Assembly: GCA_002717655.1 (NCBI GenBank) | Contig: PBAY01000032.1 | Coordinates: 1-59,620, forward strand | Direction: 5' to 3' | Source: Phycisphaerae bacterium | GTDB lineage: Bacteria > Planctomycetota > Phycisphaerae > Phycisphaerales > SM1A02 | Length of the DNA stretch: 59,620 nt | Shown here: piece by piece, positions 38,347-48,025 of the stretch | Numbering within the stretch: the stretch's first letter is position 1 | How the letters are laid out: every line of letters begins with the position of its first letter | The notes under the pieces: model-generated | Seen by the model: only the letters and a program-made list of their open reading frames with translations | Databases searched by the model: none | What the model was told of the DNA's origin: nothing | Translations under genes and position numbers: made by a program

Positions 38347-41300
38347 ATGCTTCTTGTGCTTGCCCAGTCCCTGGCGATGATCGGTACGGCCCCCGGCCCG
38401 TTGGCGGAATCGGAGATTCGATACGGCCGTGATATCCGAGGCATTCTTTCGGACCGTTGCTTCCTCTGCCATGGACCTGATGAAAATGCCAGAGAAGCAA
38501 ATCTGCGACTTGATGACTTCAGCTTTGCCACAGCTGATCGAAATGGTCGAGCCGCCATCGTGCCAGGTGATCTCCAGAATTCCCTGCTGTGGCAACGTAT
38601 CAATACGAATGATCCGAACGACGTAATGCCACCGCCCGAAAGCGGAAAGCATCAACTGGATGATGAGCAGAAGGAACTCATCAAACGCTGGATCGAATCC
38701 GGAGCGGCCTACGAAGATCACTGGGCTTTCGAGCCACTCGCCTCGCCGATCCCCCCGGTACATGCCGATGATGACTGGTCGCGAAATGAAATCGATCAGT
38801 TCATCTTTGACGTGGCCACTCGCCGTGATCTTGCTCCGAATATGGAAGCTGATCGAGCCACACTTGCTCGACGTCTCTTTCTCGATCTCACCGGTCTTCC
38901 ACCAACTGCGGACGAACTCGACTCCTTCCTGCAGGATGAGAGACCGGATGCGTACGAGCGCCTGATTGACCGAATCTTCACTGAAGAACCCTATCGCACT
39001 CGTTACGCGGAACGCATGGCGACTCCATGGATGGATCTGGCTCGGTATGGAGATACCTCAGGCATCCACATGGATGCGGGACGCTCCATCTGGCCCTGGC
39101 GGGACTGGGTTCTGGAAGCGTATCGCCAGAACAAGCCATTTGATGAATTCGTCATCGAGCAACTCGCAGGCGATTTGCTCGAAGATCCCACGCCTGAACA
39201 GATCATTGCCAGTGGCTTCAATCGAAACCACGTCACCAGTGACGAGGGTGGTGCGATCAACGAAGAATATCTGATGATGTATGCCATCGATCGGACCAAT
39301 ACGGTCGGTTCGGTATTCCTCGGACTCACTGTCGGCTGCGCTCAATGCCATGACCACAAGTTCGATCCAGTCTCCATGGAGGAGTACTACAGTCTCCTTG
39401 CGTTCTTCAACAACAATGAAGAACCAGGCGTCTACAGCCAGGTTCCCGATCCGTATCGAGCCATGGAACCCGCCTACGAGATCATCAGCCCTGAGGATCG
39501 AAGCCGGATGGATGAGCTCAATCTGTATCTCGAAAATCTGATCGTGGAACGTGACACACCTTCAGAAGATGAGGCTCAAGGAATCGCATCCTTTGCAGAA
39601 CAACTTCGCAGTGATGGAAACTGGAATTGGAGACAGGGCACGATTGGTCACACCAACAGCAGCAACGGGTCGATCCTGACACTTCAACCCGATGGATCGT
39701 TGCTTGCATCAGGCGACATCCCCGATGTTGACGACTACACCATCACGCTCTCAACCAATGCGACAGGCCTGACCGCCATCATGCTCGAGATCATGCAGGA
39801 TCCCTCCCTGCCTCTGGGACGTATCGGCCGACCCCCCAACGGCAATGCCATCATGAGTGGCATCAGCGCCGAGGTCGTTTCAAAGCAGGATCCAGACAGG
39901 AAAGAGACGCTGAACTTCACCTGGGCCTGGGCCGATGTTGAACAACCCAACGGTGATTTCAAGGTAACCAATACCCTGCGACCTGATGATGGACGTGTCT
40001 GGGCTCTTGGCGGACATGAATCCCCCGGCGATCGAGTTGCGATCTTCACGACACGTGAACCATTTGGATTCGAAGGAGGCAGTGACGTCATTGTCACACT
40101 CAACTTCCAATCGATCTATGTCAAGCACTCACCGGGGCGTGTGAGGCTTCAATTGGGACAACCCAATGCCGAGGCTCTGGCTCAGCTTCCAACGGCACGT
40201 ACCAACTGGTACATCGTGGGGCCGTACACCGAAGGTGACAGTGAAACTCACTACAACACCGCCTATGGACCTGAAGAGTCAGGCCCACTTCGCTTTGACA
40301 AGAAGTACCACCGGCAAGCATGGCGATATGCGCCGGGGGTACTCGAAGCACAGAACGTGACCCTTGCCGCTGGCAAAGGTGCCGAATATCTGGGCTGTGA
40401 AGTCTACGTCCCGACCGCGCGAAACATGAATGTCTCGCTGGGCAGTGACGATGGCATCATGGTGTACCGCGAAGGCGAGATCATTCTGGACGAACGAGTG
40501 TCTCGTGGCGTGGCCGCGGATCAGAACATGGTTCAGATCCCGATGCAGCCTGGCCGAAACACCCTGGTATTCAAGGTCATCAACACCGGTGGTCAGGGTG
40601 CGATCTATCACCGGGAACTCATCCCTGAGAACCAGATCCCGCGTGATACGCTGGCATTCGTGCTCCCCGATGAGGCCATCGCAGAGGGAACCCGGACTCG
40701 CGCCTCGGCCGCCTGGAGAAGAACCTATTCACCCGGCTATCTTGAAGCCGAAGAACAGGTACGACAGACGGAAACAGAGCTTGCGGGAATACGAGAAGGT
40801 ATTCCCAAGACGATGGTCATGAAGGAACGCACTGAAGTACGACCGACGTACGTGATGATGCGTGGAGCCTACGATCAGCCAGACATGGATCGCCAAGTCA
40901 CCCGCGGCGTCCCCGCGATCCTTGGTGCACTCGAAACCGAAGGCACCGCGGATCGTGCCGACCTGGCTGAATGGATCATGGGTGACGAGAATCCGATCAC
41001 GGCACGAGTAACGGTCAATCGCCTCTGGGAGATGTTGTTTGGAAGAGGTCTTGTCGAGACCGTCGAAGACTTCGGCTATCAGGGAAGCTGGCCAACCCAT
41101 CCGGAGCTGCTGGACTGGCTTGCTGCCGACTTCCGCGACAATGGATGGGACCTTCAGGATCTCATCAAGACCATCGTGATGAGTTCCACCTACCGCCAGG
41201 ATTCTGGATTCAATCCAGAAAACAGTGGTGACAGTGGCAACGAACTCTATCACCACTACCCGCGACAACGACTGACTGCTGAACAAATCAGAGATCAGGC

Positions 41301-41895
41301 ACTCTTCGTCTCGGGACTGCTGGTCGAGAAACTTGGTGGTCCAAGCGTCAAACCCTATCAACCCGAGGGGCTTTGGCAGGAAGTGGCCATGCAGCAATCC
41401 AATACTCGGATCTTCGAACGTGGCATGGGCGATGATCTCTGGCGAAGAAGCCTGTACACCTACTGGAAACGAGCCGCCCCACCACCTTCGATGGTGGCAC
41501 TCGATGCGCCCACCCGCGAATACTGCCTGACCAAAAGAATGACCACCAATACACCACTGCAGGCTCTGGTGCTCTGGAATGACGAACAGTTCGTGGAAGC
41601 CGCCAGGGCCACCGCCGAATTGATCATCAAGGGAAGCCTTGATGATGAGGAGCGAATCACAGACCTCTTCATACGCTGCACGGGCACCCCCCCAAGCCCC
41701 GGCATCATGCAGGCAGCCAAGCAGACGCTGGGTGAATATCGGATCAGATTCGAGGTAGACTCGGAGGGTGCAGGGCAACTGATCGGGGTTGGAGACTCCA
41801 CTGCTGCAGCAGATCTTCCCGTAGCGGAACTGGCGTCCTGGACCATGCTCACCAATGCCGTACTCTCCAGTGATGCGGCAATCGTGAAGGATTGA
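38347..41895 (+). CDS. planctomycete PSCyt1-DUF1549-DUF1553 cytochrome protein
   Basis: This 1182-residue exported protein has a signal peptide and then a PSCyt1 haem domain with Cys-Phe-Leu-Cys-His-Gly-Pro-Asp near residue 40 and Met-Pro-Pro near residue 95. The DUF1549 (PSCyt2) domain contains Leu-Thr-Gly-Leu-Pro-Pro and the Cys-Ala-Gln-Cys-His-Asp-His haem-like motif. The DUF1553 (PSD1) domain at the C-terminus has Arg-Val-Thr-Val-Asn-Arg-Leu-Trp. A beta-rich insert of several hundred residues lies between. Such proteins pair with DUF1501 proteins in planctomycetes and are linked to polysaccharide use. ATG 38323 is an alternative start. It is followed after 3 bases by the DUF1501 gene. Confidence 0.88.
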   Translation: MLLVLAQSLAMIGTAPGPLAESEIRYGRDIRGILSDRCFLCHGPDENAREANLRLDDFSFATADRNGRAAIVPGDLQNSLLWQRINTNDPNDVMPPPESGKHQLDDEQKELIKRWIESGAAYEDHWAFEPLASPIPPVHADDDWSRNEIDQFIFDVATRRDLAPNMEADRATLARRLFLDLTGLPPTADELDSFLQDERPDAYERLIDRIFTEEPYRTRYAERMATPWMDLARYGDTSGIHMDAGRSIWPWRDWVLEAYRQNKPFDEFVIEQLAGDLLEDPTPEQIIASGFNRNHVTSDEGGAINEEYLMMYAIDRTNTVGSVFLGLTVGCAQCHDHKFDPVSMEEYYSLLAFFNNNEEPGVYSQVPDPYRAMEPAYEIISPEDRSRMDELNLYLENLIVERDTPSEDEAQGIASFAEQLRSDGNWNWRQGTIGHTNSSNGSILTLQPDGSLLASGDIPDVDDYTITLSTNATGLTAIMLEIMQDPSLPLGRIGRPPNGNAIMSGISAEVVSKQDPDRKETLNFTWAWADVEQPNGDFKVTNTLRPDDGRVWALGGHESPGDRVAIFTTREPFGFEGGSDVIVTLNFQSIYVKHSPGRVRLQLGQPNAEALAQLPTARTNWYIVGPYTEGDSETHYNTAYGPEESGPLRFDKKYHRQAWRYAPGVLEAQNVTLAAGKGAEYLGCEVYVPTARNMNVSLGSDDGIMVYREGEIILDERVSRGVAADQNMVQIPMQPGRNTLVFKVINTGGQGAIYHRELIPENQIPRDTLAFVLPDEAIAEGTRTRASAAWRRTYSPGYLEAEEQVRQTETELAGIREGIPKTMVMKERTEVRPTYVMMRGAYDQPDMDRQVTRGVPAILGALETEGTADRADLAEWIMGDENPITARVTVNRLWEMLFGRGLVETVEDFGYQGSWPTHPELLDWLAADFRDNGWDLQDLIKTIVMSSTYRQDSGFNPENSGDSGNELYHHYPRQRLTAEQIRDQALFVSGLLVEKLGGPSVKPYQPEGLWQEVAMQQSNTRIFERGMGDDLWRRSLYTYWKRAAPPPSMVALDAPTREYCLTKRMTTNTPLQALVLWNDEQFVEAARATAELIIKGSLDDEERITDLFIRCTGTPPSPGIMQAAKQTLGEYRIRFEVDSEGAGQLIGVGDSTAAADLPVAELASWTMLTNAVLSSDAAIVKD

Positions 41896-41898
41896 CTG

Positions 41899-43404
41899 AT
41901 GGCGAAACGTCCCATTTCAGACAAACCTGCTGATCCACTCGAGGAATATCTGTGCAATCTGACTCGTCGCCGTTTCTTTGGATCCATGGCCACGACCGTG
42001 GGCGCAGGAATGGGAATGAGTGCACTCAGTGGCCTGATGTCGGATGGTGCACAAGCAGCCATCACGACGACTGACGGAGCACGGGAAATCCTCTCTAATC
42101 TTCCCCACTATGCACCCAAGGCCCGTCGTGTCATCTACATGCACATGGAAGGTGCACCAAGTCAGCTCGACCTCTTCGACTACAAACCGAATCTTCACGA
42201 GCGATTCGATCAGGATCTTCCCAATTCCATCCGCAACGGCCAGCGAATCACGACCATGACCAGCGGTCAGGCCAGATTCCCGGTTGCGCCTTCAATGTTC
42301 AAGTTCCAACGCCATGCCAACAATCAGGATGGCGTCATGCTTTCGGAACTCCTGCCCTACACAGGCAGCGTGGCCCATGAGTTGTGCTTCATCCATTCGA
42401 TGAACACCCCATCGATCAATCATGAACCGGGCATCACCTTCTTCCAGACTGGACATGAACAACCCGGAAGACCCTGCTTCGGATCCTGGATGAGCTATGG
42501 ACTGGGAAGCGAAAGCAAGGATCTGCCTGCATTCGTGGTGATGATCACGCAAGGCTATGGAAACATGCAGGCCCTCAGCGCCCGATTCTGGGGCAGTGGC
42601 TTCCTTCCAAGTGAACATCAGGGATGCAAGCTTCGAGCCGGACGAGACGCGGTCCTGCATCTGCGTGACCCCGATGGCGTTTCACGTGAAGATCGAAGAC
42701 GCATGCTCGATCTTGCCGCCAAGATCAATGAAGAAGAATATGAGAAGAGTCTTGATCCGGAAGTAACCGCCCGAATCGCTCAGTACGAGATGGCCTACCG
42801 CATGCAGATGTCGGTACCGGAACTCACCGACATCTCCAAGGAACGACCCGAAACCCTCGAGATGTATGGTGATGATGTCAAGACGCCCGGTACGTTCGCA
42901 GCCAACTGTCTTCAGGCAAGAAGACTGGCCGAACGTGGAGTCAGATTCATCCAACTCTACATGCGAGGGTGGGATCAACACGGAAATCTCCCGGGTGAAA
43001 TCCGTGCACAATGCAAGGCGGTCGATGAGGCGCAGGCAGCCTTGATCAAGGATCTCCGGCAGCGAGGCATGCTTGATGAAACGCTTGTACTCTGGGCGGG
43101 AGAGTTCGGCCGTACCGTGTATTGCCAGGGACCTCTTTCACAGACCAACTACGGCAGGGATCATCACCCCCGCTGTTTCTCCATCTGGCTTGCCGGAGGT
43201 GGAATCAAACCCGGCATCAGCTACGGCAGAACGGATGACTACTCCTACAACGTGGTGGAGAATCCCGTTGCGGTACACGATCTGCACGCCACGATGCAGC
43301 ACCTGCTGGGACTTGACCATGTCCAGAACACCTACCGCCACCAGGGTCGAGACTACCGACTTACTGATGTCCACGGCCATGTGCTCAATGACATCCTGGC
43401 CTGA
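41899..43404 (+). CDS. DUF1501 protein (alkaline-phosphatase/sulfatase-like fold), Tat substrate
   Basis: This 501-residue protein has a twin-arginine signal, Thr-Arg-Arg-Arg-Phe-Phe-Gly, near residue 24. The chain follows the DUF1501 family, with His-Met-Glu-Gly-Ala-Pro-Ser-Gln-Leu-Asp-Leu-Phe, Gly-Trp-Asp-Gln-His-Gly-Asn, Trp-Ala-Gly-Glu-Phe-Gly-Arg-Thr and Asp-His-His-Pro. It is the usual partner of the PSCyt/DUF1553 protein and starts 3 bases after it, so the two are co-expressed. The fold is related to alkaline phosphatases, but the reaction is not established. Confidence 0.9.
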   Translation: MAKRPISDKPADPLEEYLCNLTRRRFFGSMATTVGAGMGMSALSGLMSDGAQAAITTTDGAREILSNLPHYAPKARRVIYMHMEGAPSQLDLFDYKPNLHERFDQDLPNSIRNGQRITTMTSGQARFPVAPSMFKFQRHANNQDGVMLSELLPYTGSVAHELCFIHSMNTPSINHEPGITFFQTGHEQPGRPCFGSWMSYGLGSESKDLPAFVVMITQGYGNMQALSARFWGSGFLPSEHQGCKLRAGRDAVLHLRDPDGVSREDRRRMLDLAAKINEEEYEKSLDPEVTARIAQYEMAYRMQMSVPELTDISKERPETLEMYGDDVKTPGTFAANCLQARRLAERGVRFIQLYMRGWDQHGNLPGEIRAQCKAVDEAQAALIKDLRQRGMLDETLVLWAGEFGRTVYCQGPLSQTNYGRDHHPRCFSIWLAGGGIKPGISYGRTDDYSYNVVENPVAVHDLHATMQHLLGLDHVQNTYRHQGRDYRLTDVHGHVLNDILA

Positions 43405-43443
43405 CCAACTTCAAGATCAACACAACCCATTTCGGGAAGGATC

Positions 43444-44271
43444 ATGATCATGCCCCTGCCGCCCTTCATCTTCTGCATCATGATCGCCTGCCTGAGCCTG
43501 ACCGCCACCCCGGACGTTGCTGTTGATTCCGCTGCAACTGACCAACCTGCGGCCAACAGAAACAGCACCGACTGGAAACCACTGTTCAATGGCAAGGACC
43601 TGACCGGGTGGACTCCCAAGATCGCAGGGCATGCCCTTGGTGAAGATCCCTACGATACGATTTCCGTCGAAGATGGAATGATCCGCATCAACTACGACAA
43701 CTATGAAGGCGACTTCAATGGTCGATTCCTCCACCTGTTCCATCAGGAACCCCAGGACCGCTACAGACTTCGGGTCGAATATCGATTTCAGGGTGATCAA
43801 GCACAGGGTGGACCGGGATGGGCCTGGCGGAACAGCGGAGCGATGCTCCACTGCCAGAATCCTCGATCCATGACACTCGGACAGTCATTCCCAGTCAGCA
43901 TCGAGGGACAATTCCTTGGAGGCGATGGCACCAATCCTCGCCCCACGATGAACCTGTGCACCCCTGGCACCAACGTGGTCATCAATCAGAAACTCGACAC
44001 CAGACACTGCATCAATTCCAACTCGACGACCTGCCACGGTGACCAATGGGTTATCGCCGAATTCGAGGTCGATGGCGACAAGAGCGTGAAACATTACGTG
44101 AACGGAACACTCGTGATGCATTACAACAACCCGCAGTACGATCGCAATGACGGCGATGCCGCAAAGCTCATCACAAGCGATGACCTGTCACTGGGCAAAG
44201 GGTGGATCTCACTTCAGGGCGAGAGTCATCCGATTGATTTCCGACGTGTGGAAATCAAGGCACTCGACTGA
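43444..44271 (+). CDS. DUF1080 (3-keto-disaccharide-hydrolase-like) exported protein
   Basis: This 275-residue protein has a signal peptide (about residues 1-22) and a DUF1080 jelly-roll domain: Leu-Phe-Asn-Gly-Lys-Asp-Leu-Thr-Gly-Trp, Gly-Ala-Met-Leu-His-Cys, Ile-Glu-Gly-Gln-Phe-Leu-Gly-Gly and, at the end, Ile-Asp-Phe-Arg-Arg-Val-Glu-Ile. It begins 40 bases after the DUF1501 gene, with AAGGATC upstream, and probably completes a three-gene transcript. The family includes enzymes acting on 3-keto-glycosides. The specific sugar is unknown. Confidence 0.85.
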   Translation: MIMPLPPFIFCIMIACLSLTATPDVAVDSAATDQPAANRNSTDWKPLFNGKDLTGWTPKIAGHALGEDPYDTISVEDGMIRINYDNYEGDFNGRFLHLFHQEPQDRYRLRVEYRFQGDQAQGGPGWAWRNSGAMLHCQNPRSMTLGQSFPVSIEGQFLGGDGTNPRPTMNLCTPGTNVVINQKLDTRHCINSNSTTCHGDQWVIAEFEVDGDKSVKHYVNGTLVMHYNNPQYDRNDGDAAKLITSDDLSLGKGWISLQGESHPIDFRRVEIKALD

Positions 44272-44276
44272 ATCAA

Positions 44277-44978
44277 TCAGGAACCCGTGGCTGCTTCCCA
44301 AGCGATGATCGGGCGAAGTGAGACCTTGCGAAACTCGATATGAGCGCCTTCACTCTGTAGTCCAATTCGGCCCGGCACCTGACGACAATCCTGAGCCACG
44401 TTCTGCTTCACCCCGTTGACTTCCAGAACCAGATGGCCACGATCCAGAAGAATCCGGTAACGATTCCATTCTCCAAGGGGATTTTCACTTGATGGATTCG
44501 CCTTGCGTGTATGCCGGCCATTGGTGCGGGAGGCAACCGGCGTCATTGGAAACTCACCGATATTCCAGATGTCACCTGCATGGGTGGAATGCAACTGCGC
44601 TTCAATACAGTTCGGCCACACCTTGTCTTCACCGATGATGCGCATCAACACCCCACTGTTGCCCGCCCCTTTCTCAGGATCAAATCGCCATTCGATGATC
44701 AATTCGAAATTCTCGTAGAGACGGTTCGTCTGGATGTAGCCGATCGGCTGACCAGTGCAGACAAGAACGCCATCCTCGACGGAAAAAGCCTGAGCAAGAT
44801 CCGTGGAACCATCACGGAAGAACCCTCGCCAGCCATCAAGATTGATGCCATTGAAGATTTTCATTTCCGGCCCGAGAACCGGATTCATCCGCTGTGTTTC
44901 AGAATTGGAATTCGCGGCAGACAGACCCAGACAGGTTGCCAGACATGTGATCAAGACAAGTGTTCGAGTAATGTTCAT
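44277..44978 (-). CDS. second DUF1080-family exported protein
   Basis: This 233-residue protein starts at ATG 44978 with a signal peptide (about residues 1-22). The single DUF1080 domain has Ile-Phe-Asn-Gly-Ile-Asn-Leu-Asp-Gly-Trp, Gly-Asn-Ser-Gly-Val-Leu-Met-Arg, Glu-Ala-Gln-Leu-His and Ile-Gly-Leu-Gln-Ser-Glu-Gly-Ala. It is convergent with the first DUF1080 gene, ending 5 bases from it, and the two are only distantly alike, so they are unlikely to be a recent tandem duplication. An upstream in-frame ATG adds six residues. Confidence 0.85.
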   Translation of the reverse strand: MNITRTLVLITCLATCLGLSAANSNSETQRMNPVLGPEMKIFNGINLDGWRGFFRDGSTDLAQAFSVEDGVLVCTGQPIGYIQTNRLYENFELIIEWRFDPEKGAGNSGVLMRIIGEDKVWPNCIEAQLHSTHAGDIWNIGEFPMTPVASRTNGRHTRKANPSSENPLGEWNRYRILLDRGHLVLEVNGVKQNVAQDCRQVPGRIGLQSEGAHIEFRKVSLRPIIAWEAATGS

Positions 44979-45021
44979 GCCATGAGGATAGAACAACTCG
45001 CCTCAGCATGCCGGCTCCGAT

Positions 45022-47307
45022 TCAACCGCCAATCGTTACTGTTATTTCCGCTGAATACACGCCATTTGGATCTTCTCGTTCCGCAAGGGTCTGTTCCAGC
45101 ACCGATCTGGTTCTGGGAACAGTACCTTCGAACAGAGTCTCCCCCGCCGGCCCCTTGACGATCACGGGCTGATCAAGATCCAACATGGAATCATCCAGAC
45201 GAATCGTCAACTTCTTGGCGCCACCAGGTTCTGAGATGGTGATCGTCTGACCCCTACGTTCAACGACCATGCGATCACGAGCAACCGGCTCATCGACCTT
45301 CAGCCAGTAGAACCGATCGTGCGTCACATCATCCTGTTTCCAGACAATGCGTTCCGGTCGGTTCACTCGATTGAATTGAGCCATCCACGGCAGGGCCTTG
45401 GCATCATCACCATCCATCCAATGGCCCTTGCCGGCATGCAGTTCAACCACATGCTCGTATCCGCCTTCATCCTCGGCACGGGCCTTGGCCAGACGGTCCT
45501 TCCATTCACCGGCCACACGGTTCCGACCATAGGGGGAATCATTTTCGCCGACATGAATGGCCATGGGCAGATTTCGAAGTCCTTCGTGACTGGTTTCATT
45601 TGGATGCCCCGCCATCATGGCGGCGGCGGCAAAACGATCGGCCATGCGTGGCGCCAATTGATAGACACCGTCTCCACCTGCGCTGTATCCGGTCAGGTAG
45701 ACACGATCTGGATTGACACCTTCCACCAGAATCATGCTGGTGATCAGCCGGTCGAAGAGTGGATCGACATGTCCCTGATGCCAGAGGTTCCAGGTGTCAC
45801 TGGGCGCCCGAGGCGCCACATAGACCCCCTCGTCAATCCTGTACAGCCGCTGCTGATTCTTCCATTGGCGATCATTGACCTCAGGAGGAGCACCGCCACC
45901 ACCATGCATCGAGATGTAGAGACTTCTTCCTCCTTCAGGCTTCTCTCCATGAATGGAGTAGAAGATGGGCATGCTGACATCACCATGTTCCAGAACTCCA
46001 GAAGCCAGTTCACGTCGACGCGACGCCTCTTCACGGGCACGCCAGGCCTGTATCAATCTGGCCTTCATGGTCTGGGTCTGAGTACGTGACAAGGACTGGT
46101 CAGGTGGCGGAAATGACCCTCGAGGCACCATGTCGAGAGACACCAGCTGTTCATCCTGAGTCACCACGACCGACTGCAGACCTGCCTCAGTCTTGATGTT
46201 GATACGCGATCCAATTGGAAGAACCACTTCAAGATGATCATTTGCATCAAAGCGTTCATCACGCGTAAGACCTTCGAACAACACTTGATCCTGACTGTCA
46301 TGAACGCTGATTGGAGTCGCCACTCGACGACTGTCCTGCCCCATCGCCCTGAAGCGAACTCGTGCTTCACCCGGTTTGATCGAGGGAGTCCCGGAAACAT
46401 AACGGCGGCTCACATCAACAGCACCGACCGAGGTGTCATCCGGCTTCCAGACCAGAGGAAAGTGCAGCGGCACCTTTCTCCAGGTCACGGCAAAGATGGC
46501 ACGCCTTGGATCGCCTTCCAATGCACCCGCTGCCCTGCCAGTGAACCACCCCTTGTTCAACTCCATGCCGCTGGGTTCGGCTGCTCCGGTGAAATGCCAT
46601 TGGCCACCATCGTAGATCTCAACCCAGGAATGATTTCCACTGCCATCGGACCACAATGGTGTGCCTACGAATCGAGCTGGAACACCCACACTTCGACAGG
46701 CATCGATGAGAAGAATACTGAGCCCCGTACAGGAAGCCATCCCCGCTTCGATTGATTCCAATGCCGATTGATCCGCCTTGGGTCGTTGCGTGGAGTATTT
46801 CACGCCAACCATCGGAAACACCTTGTTGTTGAGAATGGCGGCTGCCTCCGAGGTGGTCCTGGCCTCTGCCACCAAAGGCGCAAACTGCTCTCTGAAGGAA
46901 CGTCGCCACTCATCTCGACGCTCATTGATGCTGGCATAGGGAAGGATGCTGTCGAGAAAGATCTCTTCGGGAACATCCTCATGCCAGGGCGCCGATTGCC
47001 ATGCTTCATAGGCAACGGCTGCGTTCTCCAGGAGATAGTCCGCGGTCAACTGACGGCGGTCCTGCTCCGGCATGTGCGTGATCAGCCAGACCAAACCATC
47101 ACGCTGGCTGGCTGGGACTCGCTCAAGGGCATCCTCTAGCACGATTCGATTCGGGCCCGCTGTCTCCAACGCCTGCTGAAGCTCGGAATCAAACAAGGCT
47201 GCTGAAGCGGTCAATGCGACAATAAGGGTCAAAATGCTCATGAAAGCGAGTCTAGCGATCAGCTCCAAATCCCGCCTGCGGGATTCAATCAAACCCCGTT
47301 GAATCAT
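45022..47307 (-). CDS. exported transglutaminase-like / alpha-beta hydrolase fusion
   Basis: This 761-residue protein has a hydrophobic signal near residues 23-38. ATG 47307 is used; ATG 47241 is an alternative start that would give a shorter, more standard signal peptide. Residues about 140-270 resemble the transglutaminase-like fold, with catalytic Cys in Ala-Ser-Cys-Thr-Gly-Leu-Ser and His in Gly-Asn-His-Ser-Trp-Val-Glu. Residues about 430-690 form an esterase of the PHB-depolymerase type: His-Gly-Gly-Gly-Gly oxyanion motif, nucleophile in Gly-Tyr-Ser-Ala-Gly-Gly, and His in Gly-Lys-Gly-His-Trp-Met. Both sets of catalytic residues appear intact. Confidence 0.75.
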   Translation of the reverse strand: MIQRGLIESRRRDLELIARLAFMSILTLIVALTASAALFDSELQQALETAGPNRIVLEDALERVPASQRDGLVWLITHMPEQDRRQLTADYLLENAAVAYEAWQSAPWHEDVPEEIFLDSILPYASINERRDEWRRSFREQFAPLVAEARTTSEAAAILNNKVFPMVGVKYSTQRPKADQSALESIEAGMASCTGLSILLIDACRSVGVPARFVGTPLWSDGSGNHSWVEIYDGGQWHFTGAAEPSGMELNKGWFTGRAAGALEGDPRRAIFAVTWRKVPLHFPLVWKPDDTSVGAVDVSRRYVSGTPSIKPGEARVRFRAMGQDSRRVATPISVHDSQDQVLFEGLTRDERFDANDHLEVVLPIGSRINIKTEAGLQSVVVTQDEQLVSLDMVPRGSFPPPDQSLSRTQTQTMKARLIQAWRAREEASRRRELASGVLEHGDVSMPIFYSIHGEKPEGGRSLYISMHGGGGAPPEVNDRQWKNQQRLYRIDEGVYVAPRAPSDTWNLWHQGHVDPLFDRLITSMILVEGVNPDRVYLTGYSAGGDGVYQLAPRMADRFAAAAMMAGHPNETSHEGLRNLPMAIHVGENDSPYGRNRVAGEWKDRLAKARAEDEGGYEHVVELHAGKGHWMDGDDAKALPWMAQFNRVNRPERIVWKQDDVTHDRFYWLKVDEPVARDRMVVERRGQTITISEPGGAKKLTIRLDDSMLDLDQPVIVKGPAGETLFEGTVPRTRSVLEQTLAEREDPNGVYSAEITVTIGG

Positions 47308-47389
47308 GCTCACAGACCCCTGCGTTGGAGACTCCTGTCGGGATTCTGACGTTACAATTGCATTTCAAACCAACGGAGATTCGACCAGA

Positions 47390-48025
47390 ATGAGCACGCT
47401 CAAGAACACTGCCGTATTGCTGATCGGAATGCAGAATGACCACTTCGGCGATGACTGCATGCTTCGCAGTGCCATTGAAAATCCAGAACGGATCGATATG
47501 GTCAAGAATCGTATTCTCGAGCTGATCCAGACGCTTTCCGAGACCGATGTCACCATTCTGAACCTTCCAATTCTATTCCGTGAAGGGCATCCAGAGATCA
47601 CCCAGCAGGTCGGGATTCTTGCCACCATCAAGCAGGCCTCCCTCTTCGTCGAGGGAACCAAAGGTGGCCGCGTCATCGAAGAACTGGACAGCTGGTCTGA
47701 ACGGGTGCCAACCCTTTCAGGCCGAACGGGCTTCAATGCCTTTGTCGATACCAGCCTCAATGACTTCCTGACGGAACGAGGTGTCCAGCAACTTGTTCTG
47801 GTAGGCGCTTCAACTGCAGTATGCATCGACTCGACCGCTCGCACCGGATACGAAATGGGATATGACATCCTCATTCTGGATGACTGCACGATCTCAAGAA
47901 CTCTGAGCGAGCAGGACATGTATTGCGATGCGATCTTCCCGATGTACGCAACAGTCTCATCAACCAATGATTTCCTGATCTCCAACGGCCTTCCAGCGCT
48001 GGCAGCTCCTGCGGAGACCGGCTGA
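47390..48025 (+). CDS. isochorismatase-like cysteine hydrolase
   Basis: This 211-residue cytoplasmic protein starts at ATG 47390, with GGAG 11 bases before it. The cysteine-hydrolase triad positions are Asp in Met-Gln-Asn-Asp-His-Phe, Cys in Thr-Ala-Val-Cys-Ile-Asp-Ser-Thr, and a middle basic residue before Asn-Ala-Phe. The middle residue reads Arg (Gly-Arg-Thr-Gly-Phe-Asn-Ala-Phe) where the family normally has Lys. Nicotinamidase, isochorismatase and related amidases are all possible. Its last bases overlap the kinase start (ATGA), so the two are translationally coupled. Confidence 0.75.
   Translation: MSTLKNTAVLLIGMQNDHFGDDCMLRSAIENPERIDMVKNRILELIQTLSETDVTILNLPILFREGHPEITQQVGILATIKQASLFVEGTKGGRVIEELDSWSERVPTLSGRTGFNAFVDTSLNDFLTERGVQQLVLVGASTAVCIDSTARTGYEMGYDILILDDCTISRTLSEQDMYCDAIFPMYATVSSTNDFLISNGLPALAAPAETG

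Noticed and set aside
40729-41778. 349-residue antisense frame inside the PSCyt/DUF1553 gene
   Set aside because: The forward frame contains the conserved DUF1553 motifs, so the reverse frame is a by-product of codon use.
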